Assembly (NCBI RefSeq): GCF_029909975.1
Contig: NZ_CP094516.1
Span: 3,906,001-3,970,000 of the forward strand
Source of the DNA: Bradyrhizobium sp. ISRA430
GTDB lineage: Bacteria; Pseudomonadota; Alphaproteobacteria; Rhizobiales; Xanthobacteraceae
Reading direction: 5' to 3'
DNA length: 64,000 bases
The translations under genes and the position numbers were made by a program. Every line of letters begins with the position of its first letter. Positions within the stretch are counted from its first letter, which is position 1. This document shows, piece by piece, positions 47,944-60,877 of this stretch. Under the pieces are notes generated by a model. That model did no database searches. It saw nothing but the letters and a program-made list of their open reading frames with translations, and was not told the origin of the DNA.

Positions 47944-48017
47944 CATTTGGTGTAACGGATTGGTTTCCAAAGGGAAACGGAAGCGCATCGAACGCCGTGG
48001 TTATGTCCAGCCACGCT

Positions 48018-50676
<2,659 letters not shown>

Positions 50677-50955
50677 GCTGGATGTTCCTTATGCAGACGG
50701 TTGAAGAGAACCGGGATCGGGCAGACGCCGCGCATGTCGCCGCAAGCTCGTCGCATAGGCAGCGCCGGACGGCCGCCCTGCTCCGGCGCGGCGAGGTCCC
50801 CGATGCTGGCGCCGGTCCGCCGCGTAGGCTTGCGCGCGGGGCGCCGCGTGCGCCGGGGCGGGCAACCGCTGCGACCGGCACCGCGACTCGGACACAGTGC
50901 AGCATGTACCTCTGTCGCCGGTCGATCGCAGTGGCACGGGGGCGGACGGGCGCGC

Positions 50956-51963
50956 TCATGCGCATGGCGCGTGCTTGAACAGATACGCGTTGGCCCGCTG
51001 TAGGAGTTGCGCCAACCGTTCCGCACGCGGCCCCAGCGGCGCGATGGCCTCCCCGGCATCGCGCAACAGATCCAGCGCGAACTGACGTGCTGCCTGCAGT
51101 CCCATGATCGACGCGCAGGTCGGCTTCTGCGCCGCCGCGTCCTTGCCAGGGGTCTTGCCCAGCGTCGCGGTATCCGCTGTCACGTCGAGAATGTCGTCGA
51201 TCACCTGCAACGCCAGGCCGAAACAGGCGCTGTAGTGATCGAGCGCACAGTACAGCGCAGCGTGCGCGGCATTCTCCGCGAGAGCGCATAGGGCGCCCAT
51301 GCGAACGGACGCGCGCACTAGCGCTCCGCTCTTCATCCGGTGCATCGCCACGATCCTGTCCAGCTCGACGTGCTTTCCCACCAGAGACAGATCCATGGCC
51401 TGCCCGCCTGCGGCACCCTCGGCTGACACCGCCCGCGCCAGTTCGCGCACGAGCGCGATACGGTTGTCGCCCGGCGCATCCAGGCTCGCCAAGGTCAGGA
51501 AGGCGTGCGCCTGCAGGGCATCGCCGACCAGGATCGCAGTAGCTTCGCCGAACTTGACGTGCACGGTCGGAAGGCCGCGGCGAAGCACGTCGTCGTCCAT
51601 CGCGGGCAGATCGTCGTGGACCAGGGTGCAGGCGTGCATCATCTCGATGGCGGCGCCGACGTGATCGAGCATGTGCGCCGGCGCGTCGGCCAGTGTGCCG
51701 GCAGCCAGACAGAGCAAGGCGCGGGTGCGCTTCCCGCCATGCAAGGTGGCGTAGCGCATCGCCGCCATCAGCTCGGTCTCACCGTCATGCTCGGCGCAGA
51801 GAAGACGCGCCAGCACCTGTTCGACCCGGTTTGCGCCCTCATGCATCCATATCTGGGGCAGCAGCCCGCCGGATGCGCCGCGCGCCTGCGCGCCCAATCC
51901 GCCGAGCGCGGAATCACCAGTTCTGTCATCCTGTAGCGTAGAACCGGTCTGCATGTTGTTCAT
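50956..51963 (-). CDS. Geranylgeranyl diphosphate synthase (isoprenyl synthase)
   Basis: It has 335 residues and makes the C20 precursor for the cyclases. The first Asp-rich motif is DDLPAMDDD (117-125), the second DDILD (256-260). HGGKRTRALLCL and LVGDALQAHAF are typical. Unlike the fragments found in some rhizobial gibberellin operons, this copy is full length with both motifs intact. The ATG at 51963 follows AGGGACAAGGA. It lies between CYP117 and CPS in the standard order. Confidence 0.9.
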   Translation of the reverse strand: MNNMQTGSTLQDDRTGDSALGGLGAQARGASGGLLPQIWMHEGANRVEQVLARLLCAEHDGETELMAAMRYATLHGGKRTRALLCLAAGTLADAPAHMLDHVGAAIEMMHACTLVHDDLPAMDDDVLRRGLPTVHVKFGEATAILVGDALQAHAFLTLASLDAPGDNRIALVRELARAVSAEGAAGGQAMDLSLVGKHVELDRIVAMHRMKSGALVRASVRMGALCALAENAAHAALYCALDHYSACFGLALQVIDDILDVTADTATLGKTPGKDAAAQKPTCASIMGLQAARQFALDLLRDAGEAIAPLGPRAERLAQLLQRANAYLFKHAPCA

Positions 51964-52086
51964 GTCCTTGTCCCTGACAGGCGAGCCGCCGCGGTGTTGT
52001 CTGCGTCGCACCGTGCGCGCGCCGAGTGCAGCAATGCCGCGCGTCGCCGGCGCCGCTACCTCGCCACAGGGGCATGTGATGCCAGT

Positions 52087-53430
52087 TCATGAGAATCCGA
52101 TGCGGATAGTCATGGACGGATGTGCGGTCGGGTAATAGCGCCGGCCTTTTTCGACGCCGCTCAGCAACCGCGGCCGCGCCCCGCCCTCGTGCATGGTCAG
52201 CGCCAAGGCGATGCAGAACTGCACCAGTCCCAGACATGCCAGGTGGTAGCCGATGCAGACGTGTGGGCCGGTACCGAACTGCAGCATGTCCACCGGCCGG
52301 ATCGGCTCGGTGCGTTCCAGCCACCGCGCCAGGCGAAACTGATGAGGCGCCTCGTGCAGCAGCGCCGAGGTCGAGAAATGCAGCAGCGGGATGCACAGAT
52401 CGGTGCCCGCGGAAATGCGCCGTTGGCCGAGTCGCAATTCACGCTCTGCGCGACGCACCAGGAGCGGCGTCGGCGGATGCATGCGCAGCGTCTCGCGGAA
52501 CAGCGCCTCGGCGACCGGACACTGCGCCAAGTCCGCGTGCCGCGTCGGCACCGCGCCCACGCGTTGCGCCTCCTCGACCAGAGCGTCCCACAGCCCAGGC
52601 TGCCGCGCCAGCTCGATCACCATCCAGGCCATCGTTGAGGCGGTGGTGTCGTGACCACCAAGCAGCAGCAAGCGGATATTGGCGACCAGGACCTCATCGG
52701 AGAGCGCATCGTCGCTGCGATCGAAGGCGCTCACCATGTCGTTGATCAACCCGGTGCGCGCGGCATGTTCGCGCGCGTCGCGAACGAACTCGCGCAAGCG
52801 CGCATCGATCCAGTCGCGGGCGGCGCGACCGCGCCGCAAGGGCAGTCCGGGCAGGTCGACCGGGGGCGCGACGATCAACTGCAGCAGTTGCCGGTACTTG
52901 CGACGCCATTCCGGCAGGTCCTGCGCGGGGATTCCCATGAGGCTGAAGATGAGCTTGAGCATCAGATCGCCGGTTTCGCGCAGGATGGTTACGTCGCCGC
53001 GGTTGCGCCACCTCTGCACCCGCGCCCGGATGACGGGCGCGAACAGCTCGCCGACGCCAGCCTGGGTCAGCCCCGTGGGCAGGAACGCCGCCTGGATCGC
53101 ACCGCGCGCCTGCCGGTGCGCGCCGCCGTCCTGGGCGACCAACGTTCCGCCAAACAATTCGGGCGCGATATCTTCGATCAGCGCCGAGGACACGTCCTTG
53201 TGCCGGAGCAGTGCGATCGCATCCGGATCCAGACAGGTCACCATGTGTCCGGCAGGGCCGAAGTCCAGCCAGAAGTGGCTGCCCAGCGTCCGTTCCGCGC
53301 GCCGCAGCAGGCGCGGCAGGTCGCAGACGATGGCGGGAAGATGCCCGACCAAGGGGAAAGCGCCGGGCACGACCGGGATGTCGTGCCGCAGCCGATCTCG
53401 ACGGTTCAGCGGGTTGAGCAGCATGTCCAT
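52087..53430 (-). CDS. Cytochrome P450 CYP117 (ent-kaurene oxidase)
   Basis: It has 447 residues. The heme-binding loop is FGTGPHVCIG (Cys ligand), the I-helix LLLLGGHDTTAST, and the ExxR helix is EALFRETLRMHPPTP. In the studied rhizobial pathway CYP117 oxidises ent-kaurene to ent-kaurenoic acid. The ATG overlaps the SDR stop by one base; a second ATG two codons later is possible. Its position between SDR and the GGPP synthase matches the conserved operon. Confidence 0.88.
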   Translation of the reverse strand: MDMLLNPLNRRDRLRHDIPVVPGAFPLVGHLPAIVCDLPRLLRRAERTLGSHFWLDFGPAGHMVTCLDPDAIALLRHKDVSSALIEDIAPELFGGTLVAQDGGAHRQARGAIQAAFLPTGLTQAGVGELFAPVIRARVQRWRNRGDVTILRETGDLMLKLIFSLMGIPAQDLPEWRRKYRQLLQLIVAPPVDLPGLPLRRGRAARDWIDARLREFVRDAREHAARTGLINDMVSAFDRSDDALSDEVLVANIRLLLLGGHDTTASTMAWMVIELARQPGLWDALVEEAQRVGAVPTRHADLAQCPVAEALFRETLRMHPPTPLLVRRAERELRLGQRRISAGTDLCIPLLHFSTSALLHEAPHQFRLARWLERTEPIRPVDMLQFGTGPHVCIGYHLACLGLVQFCIALALTMHEGGARPRLLSGVEKGRRYYPTAHPSMTIRIGFS

Positions 53431-54275
53431 CAGCAGCGCGGCGACGCAGCCGCTTCGGCGGTCTCGCCGGAAGGCCGCGCGACGCGGCTGTTCCCACCGT
53501 CGGCGTACGTCGGCACATGCGCCAGCATGCCGCCGTCGATGCACACTACTTGGCCGGTGATGAACGCAGCATCGTCGGAGAGCAGGAACGCCACCAGCGC
53601 GGCCACGTCCTCGGGGCGGCCGACGCGCGGCAGGAGCTGGTGCCGGCGCAGATGCCGTTGCATGCACTCGTCCAGCTTGGCCAAGAGTCGCTCGGTCATG
53701 ATGAGACCCGGCGCAACCGCGTTGCAGCGGATCTGCGCATGACCGTACTGGGTGGCGAGCGAGGCCGATAGCATGTTCATCGCCGCCTTCGATGCGGCGT
53801 AGGACGTCAGCGCGGTGTCACCGCTGAGCCCCTGGCACGACGACATGTTGACGATCGCGCCACCGCCGCGGGCGATCATCCCTGGGATGGCCTGCCGGCA
53901 GCAGAGCAATGTGCCGCGCAGATTGGTTGCCATGGTCTCATCCCAGACCGCCAGGTCCAGGTCAAGGATCGCGCGGTCGCGCGGAGTCAGATGCATGGCG
54001 CCCGCGTTGTTCACCAGGAGGTCGACCGCACTGAAGTGCCGCTCCGCCGTATCGAACAGCGCAGCCACAGCCTGCGCCTCGGCGATGTCGATGGCCAGAG
54101 CCAGCGCGTGGCCCGCCTCGGCCGCGATTTGCGCGGTACACGCCGTGGCCGCCGATCCATCGATGTCGGCGACCACCACTCTGCCGCCCTCGCGCGCGAT
54201 GGCGAGGGCGCATGCCTTGCCGATCCCGGCGCCGGCGCCGGTCACCACGGCCACCTTGCCTTCAAACCGTCCCAT
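53430..54275 (-). CDS. Gibberellin-operon short-chain dehydrogenase
   Basis: It has 281 residues. The dinucleotide motif is [14 protein letters not shown] is present, and the catalytic SSCQG...SYAASKAA carries Ser, Tyr and Lys. In the operon it is assigned to oxidation of GA12-aldehyde to GA12. The strong GGAGGACACC-ATG site sits inside the last codons of the CYP114-ferredoxin gene; the two overlap by 14 bases. The C-terminus is extended by an Ala/Arg-rich tail. Confidence 0.88.
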   Translation of the reverse strand: MGRFEGKVAVVTGAGAGIGKACALAIAREGGRVVVADIDGSAATACTAQIAAEAGHALALAIDIAEAQAVAALFDTAERHFSAVDLLVNNAGAMHLTPRDRAILDLDLAVWDETMATNLRGTLLCCRQAIPGMIARGGGAIVNMSSCQGLSGDTALTSYAASKAAMNMLSASLATQYGHAQIRCNAVAPGLIMTERLLAKLDECMQRHLRRHQLLPRVGRPEDVAALVAFLLSDDAAFITGQVVCIDGGMLAHVPTYADGGNSRVARPSGETAEAAASPRC

Positions 54276-55860
54276 GGTGTCCTCCTGGATTGCGTTGGTC
54301 TCTCGCGGCATGCCGCTCCGCCTCCGCCGGAGAAGGCGCAGTGTCGGCGCTGGCGCGCTCGTCACCGCCAGCTTCGCTTCTGATGACCCGAATGGCGGCG
54401 ACCGGGCACTGGCTGGCTGCGAGCCGCACGGCGGCGTGCAGCGCCTGCGGGACTGTCGCCCCGCACACTTCGGCCACGCCGTCCGGTTCGCGCTGGCGAA
54501 AAGTACCCGGTAGCGTCAGCACGCACTGTCCGCTGGTTCCGCACAGATCCTGGTCGACCACGACGCGCATCTCAGCCCCCTGCGCACGCAGCCGCACCGG
54601 CAGCGCGCGGAACGTCCTAAGGAACGCGGAGGGCTCCCGGGTCGGCAGCTCGGCCAATGCCAGCGTGGGGAAGCGCGCCTGAATCCGCGGCAAACTTTCG
54701 GCCAACTGCACCCGAGCCAGTTGCGCACCGAGGCAGAAGTGGATGCCGTGGCCGAAGCTCAGCATGATCTTCCCGTCGGTCGACATGCCGGGACTGGTGC
54801 CGTAGAACCGCGCGGGATCGAAGCGGTCGGGATCGGCGAAGGCGTCAGGGTCGCGATTGCCAGACGCGATCAGCACGCGCACGTCCGCGTTCTTCGGGAT
54901 CACCACGCCGCCTAATTCGATGTCGCGCTGGGCGATACGCGGAATGGAGCTGAACATGGCGGGCGCGTCGCAGCGCAGGACTTCTTCGACGAATGCCTTC
55001 ACCCCCATGGCGTCTCCCTGCAGCCAGTGCCGCTGTTCGGGATAGGCCAGCATCGCCAGGACCGCATGGTCGATGGTCGCAGCAGTGGTGGCGAAGCCAC
55101 CCAGCAGCATGCCCCACAACATGCTGATCAACTCCGCATCTGACAGCGTGTCGGCATCATCGTCGTGTGCGCCGACCAGCATCGACACGATGTCGTGGCA
55201 GGGATCGGTGCGCTTGCGCTGTATGAGACCGCCGAAGTAGGCCTTCACTCTGGCACTGGCCGCGTCCGCCGCGGCGAGCCGGGGATCGCTGGCGTGGGGG
55301 CTCAGGCCTTCCAGAATGGCGCCGATGCCGGCGGCGAGCCCGAACATGTCGTCCTGGGGCATGCCAAACAGTTCGGCGAAGACCAGTATGGGCAAGGCCA
55401 GCGCGAATTCCCGATGCAGGTCGACGGCCTCCCCGCGCTCCAGCGCGGGCGCCATGCCGTCCAGCCGCGCTTCGACGATGCGCGCGATGCTCGGCCGCAG
55501 GTTGTCGATCTGGCGCATGGTGAAATCGCGCGAGATCAGCCGGCGCAGACGCGTATGCGTCGGTGGGTCCTTCATCGCTAGCGTGGAGGCCAGCAGATTG
55601 AGCGACAGGCTGGTCGCCGCATGCGGGAAATAGCGCGCCAGTTCGCCCGGCGCCGGTCCCCGAAACGCATCGCCCGTGGCCCTGAGGGCCCAGTAGATGT
55701 CGGCGTGGCGGCTCAAGAGAAAGAGGCCCGACGCCGCGCGATGCACCGGGTCGTGCTCGCGCAACCACCGCATGAACGGATACGGGTCGTGGATCCACGC
55801 CGGCGACGCCAGTTCGGCGAAGGCGTCCCGGCATGCTGCCGTGGTTTCTTGCACGTCCAT
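54262..55860 (-). CDS. CYP114-ferredoxin fusion
   Basis: It has 532 residues. Residues up to about 420 are a P450 with ExxR EEVLR, I-helix [10 protein letters not shown] and heme loop [10 protein letters not shown]. After a short linker, residues from about 427 form a small [3Fe-4S]-type ferredoxin: [14 protein letters not shown] ... CPVAAI. In other strains the ferredoxin is often a separate gene. CYP114 catalyses the ring-contracting oxidation to GA12-aldehyde and needs this ferredoxin. A further Arg/Ala-rich tail follows. The start is the ATG at 55860, [14 protein letters not shown]. Confidence 0.88.
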   Translation of the reverse strand: MDVQETTAACRDAFAELASPAWIHDPYPFMRWLREHDPVHRAASGLFLLSRHADIYWALRATGDAFRGPAPGELARYFPHAATSLSLNLLASTLAMKDPPTHTRLRRLISRDFTMRQIDNLRPSIARIVEARLDGMAPALERGEAVDLHREFALALPILVFAELFGMPQDDMFGLAAGIGAILEGLSPHASDPRLAAADAASARVKAYFGGLIQRKRTDPCHDIVSMLVGAHDDDADTLSDAELISMLWGMLLGGFATTAATIDHAVLAMLAYPEQRHWLQGDAMGVKAFVEEVLRCDAPAMFSSIPRIAQRDIELGGVVIPKNADVRVLIASGNRDPDAFADPDRFDPARFYGTSPGMSTDGKIMLSFGHGIHFCLGAQLARVQLAESLPRIQARFPTLALAELPTREPSAFLRTFRALPVRLRAQGAEMRVVVDQDLCGTSGQCVLTLPGTFRQREPDGVAEVCGATVPQALHAAVRLAASQCPVAAIRVIRSEAGGDERASADTAPSPAEAERHAARDQRNPGGHHGTV

Positions 55861-55953
55861 CTTCGTTACCTGTTGGCTGGCTGATCTGAGCGGTGCACGG
55901 CGGGTGCGCCGGCAAACCGCGGACACGATCGCGTCCCCAGCGGCGTCCGCACA

Positions 55954-57156
55954 TCACCAGAAAACCGGGAACTCCTCGAACCCGCCAGTGATGATCTCCT
56001 TGCGCAACTTCAATTGTTCGGGCGCGACGGCCAGGCGCAGCGCGGGAAAGCGCTGGAAGATCGAACCGAACACCGCCTTGAGTTCCAGCCTGGCCAGCTC
56101 CCCGCCGATACAGGAGTGCGGCCCGTAGGAGAACGCCAGGTGCGGCTTTTCCTGGCGCCCGATGTCGAAGATTTCCGGCTCGTCGAAATGGCGCGGATCG
56201 AACGACGTTGCCGGCAGGCCGACCAGCACCTTGCTCTCGGCGGGAATATGCACGCCCGCGATGGTCACGTCGGTTTTCGGATAGCGCATGATGCCGTCCC
56301 AGCCCGCGCCCGGCGGGTACATGCGCAGGATTTCCTCCACCGCCTTGTCCACCAGGGATGGATCGCCGACCAGGCGTTCGCGCTGTTGCGGATGGCGGAA
56401 CATGGCCAGCAGGCCGCATTCGATCTGCGCGACGGTGCTCTCGTGCCCCGCCACCAGCATGCCTGCCGCCAGGCCGATGGCTTCTTCCTCGGTCGCCTTG
56501 CCCTGGTCGACCGCCGCGAGCAGATCCGTCAGCAGGTTGTCGCCCGGATCCTGGCGCTTGTCCCGCATCTTGTCGCGAATGTAGGCGCGCAGTTCTTCCC
56601 AGGCCGAGCGCGACGCCCTGCGCGGGCCGCTTTCATGCTGGTGCGTCATCACCTCGTCGGACAGCCGAGCGAAAAAGGCGTGATCCTCGTAGAGCAGGCC
56701 CATCAGGGCGCTGATGACCATGGCCGGAAGCGGAAACGAGAGGTGGCGCCGCAAGTCGGCGGGCTGGCGCTGGGCCGCCAGGTTCTCGAACAACTGCGCA
56801 GCGATCGCCTCGACATGCGGCGCCAGCAGCTTCACCCTGCGGCTGCTGAAGGCCGGCGCCACGAGCGTGCGTAACCGGACATGTTCGCCCCCCTCGTGCG
56901 AGACGAGCCACCCCGGCGAACCGAGAATCACCGAATCCGGGGTGAAAGCCGTCGGCGGCATTCCCGCCGGCCGGAACGCCGCGTCGGACAGCGCCGCCTT
57001 GGCCTCGTCGTAGCCTGTCACCCACCAGCCTTCGTGCCCGGACGGGAAACGCACGCGGTGTATCGGACCGTTGGCGCGTAGTGCCAACATCTCGGGCGAG
57101 GGCTCAATGTGATCGACGCGCCACATCGGCAGCATCGGGAGGGGTTGTTCGGACAC
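55954..57156 (-). CDS. Cytochrome P450 CYP112 (gibberellin C-20 oxidation)
   Basis: It has 400 residues from a GTG start. The heme loop is FSYGPHSCIGGELAR, the I-helix GMLVAGHESTVAQI, and the ExxR helix EEILRMYPP. CYP112 is the multi-step oxidase that turns GA12 into GA9. It is the first gene of the operon on the minus strand; no CYP115 gene, the 3-hydroxylase that makes GA4, is seen before it. The ribosome-binding signal is weak. Confidence 0.9.
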   Translation of the reverse strand: MSEQPLPMLPMWRVDHIEPSPEMLALRANGPIHRVRFPSGHEGWWVTGYDEAKAALSDAAFRPAGMPPTAFTPDSVILGSPGWLVSHEGGEHVRLRTLVAPAFSSRRVKLLAPHVEAIAAQLFENLAAQRQPADLRRHLSFPLPAMVISALMGLLYEDHAFFARLSDEVMTHQHESGPRRASRSAWEELRAYIRDKMRDKRQDPGDNLLTDLLAAVDQGKATEEEAIGLAAGMLVAGHESTVAQIECGLLAMFRHPQQRERLVGDPSLVDKAVEEILRMYPPGAGWDGIMRYPKTDVTIAGVHIPAESKVLVGLPATSFDPRHFDEPEIFDIGRQEKPHLAFSYGPHSCIGGELARLELKAVFGSIFQRFPALRLAVAPEQLKLRKEIITGGFEEFPVFW

Positions 57157-57351
57157 GGTGGCACTTCACTCTCTAAGCGATGGAAGGGCGGAAGGTGCCC
57201 GCAGGCGCTGCGGTCACCGACTTTACGTGCGCTTGCGTTCACTTCTGTTGGTCGATGATGCGGCGAGGAAGGCGACCGAATCCTAGGGCGTCAAGTTGGC
57301 TTTAGCCAGCTACCGAATCTTGTAGTAGCCCCCTAAGCTAAGCGCCTGGTG

Positions 57352-57367
57352 CCGCAAAAATATGCGG
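57352..57367. promoter_or_regulatory. Inverted repeat upstream of the gibberellin operon
   Basis: CCGCA-AAAATA-TGCGG is a 5-bp dyad around an AT-rich centre, 196 bases before the CYP112 start. It could be an operator. I found no clear NifA, RpoN or nod-box sequence in this upstream region. Confidence 0.3.
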
Positions 57368-57479
57368 AAACTCTGTCGCCACGCGCTACCATACGGAAAC
57401 CTATTTCAGACCGGTATCCGCTCAGTTGGTTGACCTCATGCGCGTCTCAGAACACGGACCTGCAGCGCGATGCGCTGCT

Positions 57480-57585
57480 CGGCTCGCCATCGTGACCTCG
57501 CTCAAGGACAATCGGGTGGCGTTCCGCTCGCTGACCGAGAACCTGCACACGGCGACGCCCTCGGGCGAATTCCTATTCCGGGTGC
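57480..57585 (+). pseudogene. Serine resolvase fragment
   Basis: The peptide VAFRSLTENLHTATPSGEFLF matches the Tn3-type resolvase catalytic domain around FRSLTExxDTxTPxGxLxF. Only about 25 residues survive. A second fragment ending NLARLGFVIEPKAG at about 57725-57768 could be the end of another broken gene. Confidence 0.45.
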
Positions 57586-57785
57586 GGCGCGCAAGCGCAG
57601 AGGGCGCTTTAATCTAGGAGCGTGTTGCAAGCCACTTGCGCACGTTCGCGTTGGCACCCGTGCCAAACTCGCGAAGCGCGTTCTCGTCGATGAAATACGC
57701 GGTCGCGGAATCCGGCGCGGCGCAACCTCGCCCGCCTCGGCTTCGTCATCGAACCCAAGGCCGGCTAGCTCTGCCAGCGCCCGCT

Positions 57786-58112
57786 TCAGACTCCGCGGGA
57801 GATAGGGGCCCCCTCGCTTGGGGACACGATGGCGTATTCGATCGCGGCCTCAACCTGATCGCGCGTCAGCGATGGAAAATCGTCGACAATCTCCTCGGCC
57901 GATTGCCCACGGGCGAGGGCGTCCACCATAGACGGGAACTCTCGTGTTCTTAATGATGGGTTGGTTGCGATCACCTCCGACTTGTACCCATCGACGCAGT
58001 TCAGACGATGAAGACGGCTTTTGAGGTCGGCGTCGATCTTGCCAAGATCAAGGACTAGTTCGCCAAAACGCGACTCGGTGCGCGTCGAAGGACAGCTACC
58101 GGATCGCTTCAT
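57786..58112 (-). CDS. DUF433 protein (antitoxin-like)
   Basis: It has 108 residues from the ATG at 58112. The C-terminal 65 residues fit DUF433: SEVIATNPSL, then MVDALARGQSAEEIVDDFPS, then LTRDQVEAAIEYA. DUF433 proteins are helix-turn-helix antitoxins of VapB-like systems. No toxin gene (PIN type) is seen next to it. The 45-residue N-terminus is odd and may be a fusion with unrelated sequence. It could be an orphan antitoxin. Confidence 0.5.
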   Translation of the reverse strand: MKRSGSCPSTRTESRFGELVLDLGKIDADLKSRLHRLNCVDGYKSEVIATNPSLRTREFPSMVDALARGQSAEEIVDDFPSLTRDQVEAAIEYAIVSPSEGAPISRGV

Positions 58113-58145
58113 ACAAACGACCCCGGGTGAGATCTCTAAAGGTCC

Positions 58146-58304
58146 ATGAATGCCTGGCTCAGCCCGCAGGAGAAAGCTACGGAAACACCAACCCAACAGC
58201 AGCTCGACGGACTGAAGCGGCTGAGTGGAATCGCCCGCGTCCCAAATAAATCCGAAGCCGTCACGTCAAATGAGGAAGCGGAAAAGCTCTACGGGAGCGA
58301 CTAA
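58146..58304 (+). CDS. Possible 52-residue protein
   Basis: A short frame beginning MNAWLSPQEKATETPTQQQL and ending AEKLYGSD. Its charge and codon pattern are protein-like, but there is no clear ribosome-binding site or family. It may be the end of a lost gene. Confidence 0.2.
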   Translation: MNAWLSPQEKATETPTQQQLDGLKRLSGIARVPNKSEAVTSNEEAEKLYGSD

Positions 58305-58367
58305 AACTGGCAGTTTTCTCGCATATTGACTTGCGTCTATCTCGATGACCTCCAACGGAGAGCCTTC

Positions 58368-58997
58368 ATGTACATACCAACCCACTTTCGAGATGACGAC
58401 ATCGAGAATATTCGAGCGACAATCCGCCGCGCCCGATTGGCCAACCTAGTCACAGCGACATCAGATGGGCCACTTGCGACGCCTCTTCCGCTCTTCCTCG
58501 ATGAGAGCGAAGGCGAACACGGCGCGCTATACGGGCACCTGGCGAAGGGCAATCCGCAATGGCGCAGGGCCCCGATCGGAGAAGCTCTGGCGATCTTTAC
58601 TGGCGCAGAGGCTTATGTGACGCCATCCTGGTATCCCAGCAAGCGACAAGCTGAACAAGTGGTGCCGACATGGAATTACATCGTGGTCCACGCCCATGGG
58701 TCGATTGAGTTCTTCGAGGATCCCACTCGCCTGCTTGAGGTTGTGACGCGTCTGACCAATATCCATGAGACATCACGTGCGACGCCCTGGGCCGTCAGCG
58801 ATGCTCCCGCGGATTTCATCGCCGCCCAGTTGCGTGAAATCGTCGGCGTGCGCATCCCCATCACCATGATCGAAGGCAAACGCAAGATGAGCCAAAACCG
58901 CCCTGCGCCTGATCGCATTGGTATCGCCACCGGCCTAGCGGCGAGCAAACTGGCACGGGACCAGGAAGTTGCAGCTCTTATCTTGGTTCAGGACTGA
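58368..58997 (+). CDS. PaiB-like FMN-binding regulator
   Basis: It has 209 residues. It begins MYIPTHFRDDDIENIRATIR, the exact opening of the PaiB family (FMN-binding split barrel), and contains PLFLDESEGEHGALYGHLAK and VTPSWYPSKRQAEQVVPTWN. PaiB-type proteins are annotated as negative transcriptional regulators, yet many may be flavin oxidoreductases. GGAGA is 8 bases before the ATG. It has no operon partner. Confidence 0.85.
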   Translation: MYIPTHFRDDDIENIRATIRRARLANLVTATSDGPLATPLPLFLDESEGEHGALYGHLAKGNPQWRRAPIGEALAIFTGAEAYVTPSWYPSKRQAEQVVPTWNYIVVHAHGSIEFFEDPTRLLEVVTRLTNIHETSRATPWAVSDAPADFIAAQLREIVGVRIPITMIEGKRKMSQNRPAPDRIGIATGLAASKLARDQEVAALILVQD

Positions 58998-59303
58998 GAC
59001 GATAATGCGCATGACCAGCAGCGCCGGAGCCATCTTACATCTACAGCTCCCACAGACTCCAGCGGTCGGGCCATCAATTGCCTCGCGAAATTCACGAACG
59101 GAAACGCCAGCTCGGGCTTGCAGCACTGTGCAGACACCTGTCGGTATTCTGACAGAGGCACAATCTCGTGTCAGGTCCAGTACAACGCGCATAATAAGCG
59201 TTCAGACTTTCGAAAGCCGATCCGACTTTGCGGCTCCCCGCGCCGCCTGGGATGGCCATTGCTTAAAACAAAGCGATCCAGAAACAGAGCCACAGAGGCA
59301 GCA

Positions 59304-59593
59304 ATGCTCACGCTCTCCAAACTCCCTCTCGCCCCGGAAGCAATTAGATTGTTGAACCAATTCGCGCACAAGTGCAAAAACTTGGAATCGAGACTCACGT
59401 CAGCGACATTTCGACATTTGCGAGCCGCGCAACTCAGTTTAGGAGCATGAGCAAGCAAGAGCGGCTGCGCTTGTATATGCAGGCCAATGATTTGTCCCCA
59501 GAAAGAACCGTCATCGTCATAGTGAGCAATATGCCAGTTGAGACAGAACTTGCCCGCAATCTCGGTCTCGTCAACGTATCAATCGTGGGATGA
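59304..59593 (+). pseudogene. HAD-like hydrolase remnant
   Basis: A + strand segment reads LAPEAIRLLNQFA and, in a shifted frame, QKLGIETHVSDISTFASRAT, then RLRLYMQANDLSPERTVIVI and ARNLGLVNVSIVG. That is the end of a HAD-superfamily hydrolase with the Ser/Thr motif II-like strand and the final GLVNVSI strand. The N-terminal DxD motif and the middle are missing and a frameshift lies near 59370. Confidence 0.45.
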
Positions 59594-59968
59594 TTTGTTT
59601 CCGAGGCGCGCTTCCGCGCGGCAGGGCCGGACTACATGATTCATGACCACCATAAATTATTACCAATTCTACAGAAGCATTGCTTTCTTCAACGCAGTTA
59701 GTGATTACAAAAGCATGACGGAAGATCTGCCGTTTGCTCGCTCCTGCTGTCCGCTTCGCGATTCGACATTCGAAGGGGTGAGCTCGGTGAGCGAGTTCTT
59801 TCGTCACTCGGCCCAACCATTGGCTCAGTTCGAGGACTCGCGCCAAATGCCACGATTCGTTTACTGCCCATTGTCGAGTACATGCTTGTGTTTCGCTTGG
59901 CACGATGCTTGCTGAAGATCATTTGTCCCAAGGGGCGAGGAAGAACTGCAAGGGCTTGGAAAAGCAAC
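59594..59968. other. Intergenic region before the dioxygenase gene
   Basis: I see no gene or clear signal; short frames on either strand are not protein-like. Confidence 0.35.
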
Positions 59969-60877
59969 ATGAGCACAAACGCTTTGATCGGAGGCGTCAT
60001 TCCGAGCACCGATGTTGTGAAACGTGCAGCGCGCATCGGTGCCGAAGTCAAAAATATCAAGCTATCAGGCGACCTACCGGATCACACGATCGCCGCGATC
60101 AACAGCTTATTGCTCGAGCACAAGGTGATCTTCTTCCGCAATCAAGGACATCTCAATGACGCCGAGCATGAGCGCTTTGCCGCTCGTCTCGGAAAGCTAG
60201 TGCCACATCCGATGCTCGGTGCTACCAAGGGGATGGCGTCGCTCCTCGAACTGGACTCCACTCGCGGCGGCGGTCGCGCCGACGTTTGGCATGCGGATGG
60301 GACCTTCGCCGACGCCTATCCCAAGATTTTGGTCCTGCGGGCCGTTGTAATGCCAACGTTCGGAGGCGACACCGTGTGGTCGAACACAGCTGCCGCTTAT
60401 CTTGGTTTGCCGCCGCCGCTACAACGGCTTGCCGAGGGCCTATGGGCCGTTCACAGCAACGTCTTCGATTACGCCGGGATCGCGCAGGTCCGCGAGGTCG
60501 ACAAGAAACATTTTGACGAGGTGTTCACCAGAAGGGTTTTTGAGACCGAGCATCCCGTCGTACGCGTCCATCCCGAAACAGGCGAGCGGACGCTAGTGCT
60601 CGGCGCCTTGGTGAAGCACTTTATTGGAATCCGCAAATACGACGGACAAAAGCTGTTCGATCTGCTCCAGTCTCACATCACCGCGCCCGAAAACACTGTG
60701 CGCTGGAACTGGTTAGAGGGCGATATTGCTATATGGGATAACCGCGCAACGCAGCATTACGCGGTCAACGATTACGGGGACCAGCATCGCGTCGTGCGTC
60801 GGGCCACGATCGAGGGTGACGTGCCTGTCAGCGTCGATGGCCGGAGCAGTGTAACGCGCCTGAAGGTGACCGAATAA
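59969..60877 (+). CDS. TauD/TfdA-type Fe(II)/2-oxoglutarate dioxygenase
   Basis: It has 302 residues. Iron ligands are in WHADGTF (His-x-Asp) and, distally, in RATQHYAVNDYGDQHRVVRR; the Arg that binds 2-oxoglutarate is in that last segment. NQGHLNDAEHERFAARLGKL and the FGGDTVWSNTAAAYLGL strand are typical of the family. Substrates range from taurine to aryl-oxyacids; none can be named. The upstream ribosome-binding site is weak (GGAAAAG). It is the last plus-strand gene before the trb cluster. Confidence 0.85.
   Translation: MSTNALIGGVIPSTDVVKRAARIGAEVKNIKLSGDLPDHTIAAINSLLLEHKVIFFRNQGHLNDAEHERFAARLGKLVPHPMLGATKGMASLLELDSTRGGGRADVWHADGTFADAYPKILVLRAVVMPTFGGDTVWSNTAAAYLGLPPPLQRLAEGLWAVHSNVFDYAGIAQVREVDKKHFDEVFTRRVFETEHPVVRVHPETGERTLVLGALVKHFIGIRKYDGQKLFDLLQSHITAPENTVRWNWLEGDIAIWDNRATQHYAVNDYGDQHRVVRRATIEGDVPVSVDGRSSVTRLKVTE

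Noticed and set aside
57157..57425. Possible NifA or RpoN promoter before CYP112
   Set aside because: I looked for TGT-N10-ACA and the -24/-12 GG/GC pair on the minus strand and saw no convincing match.
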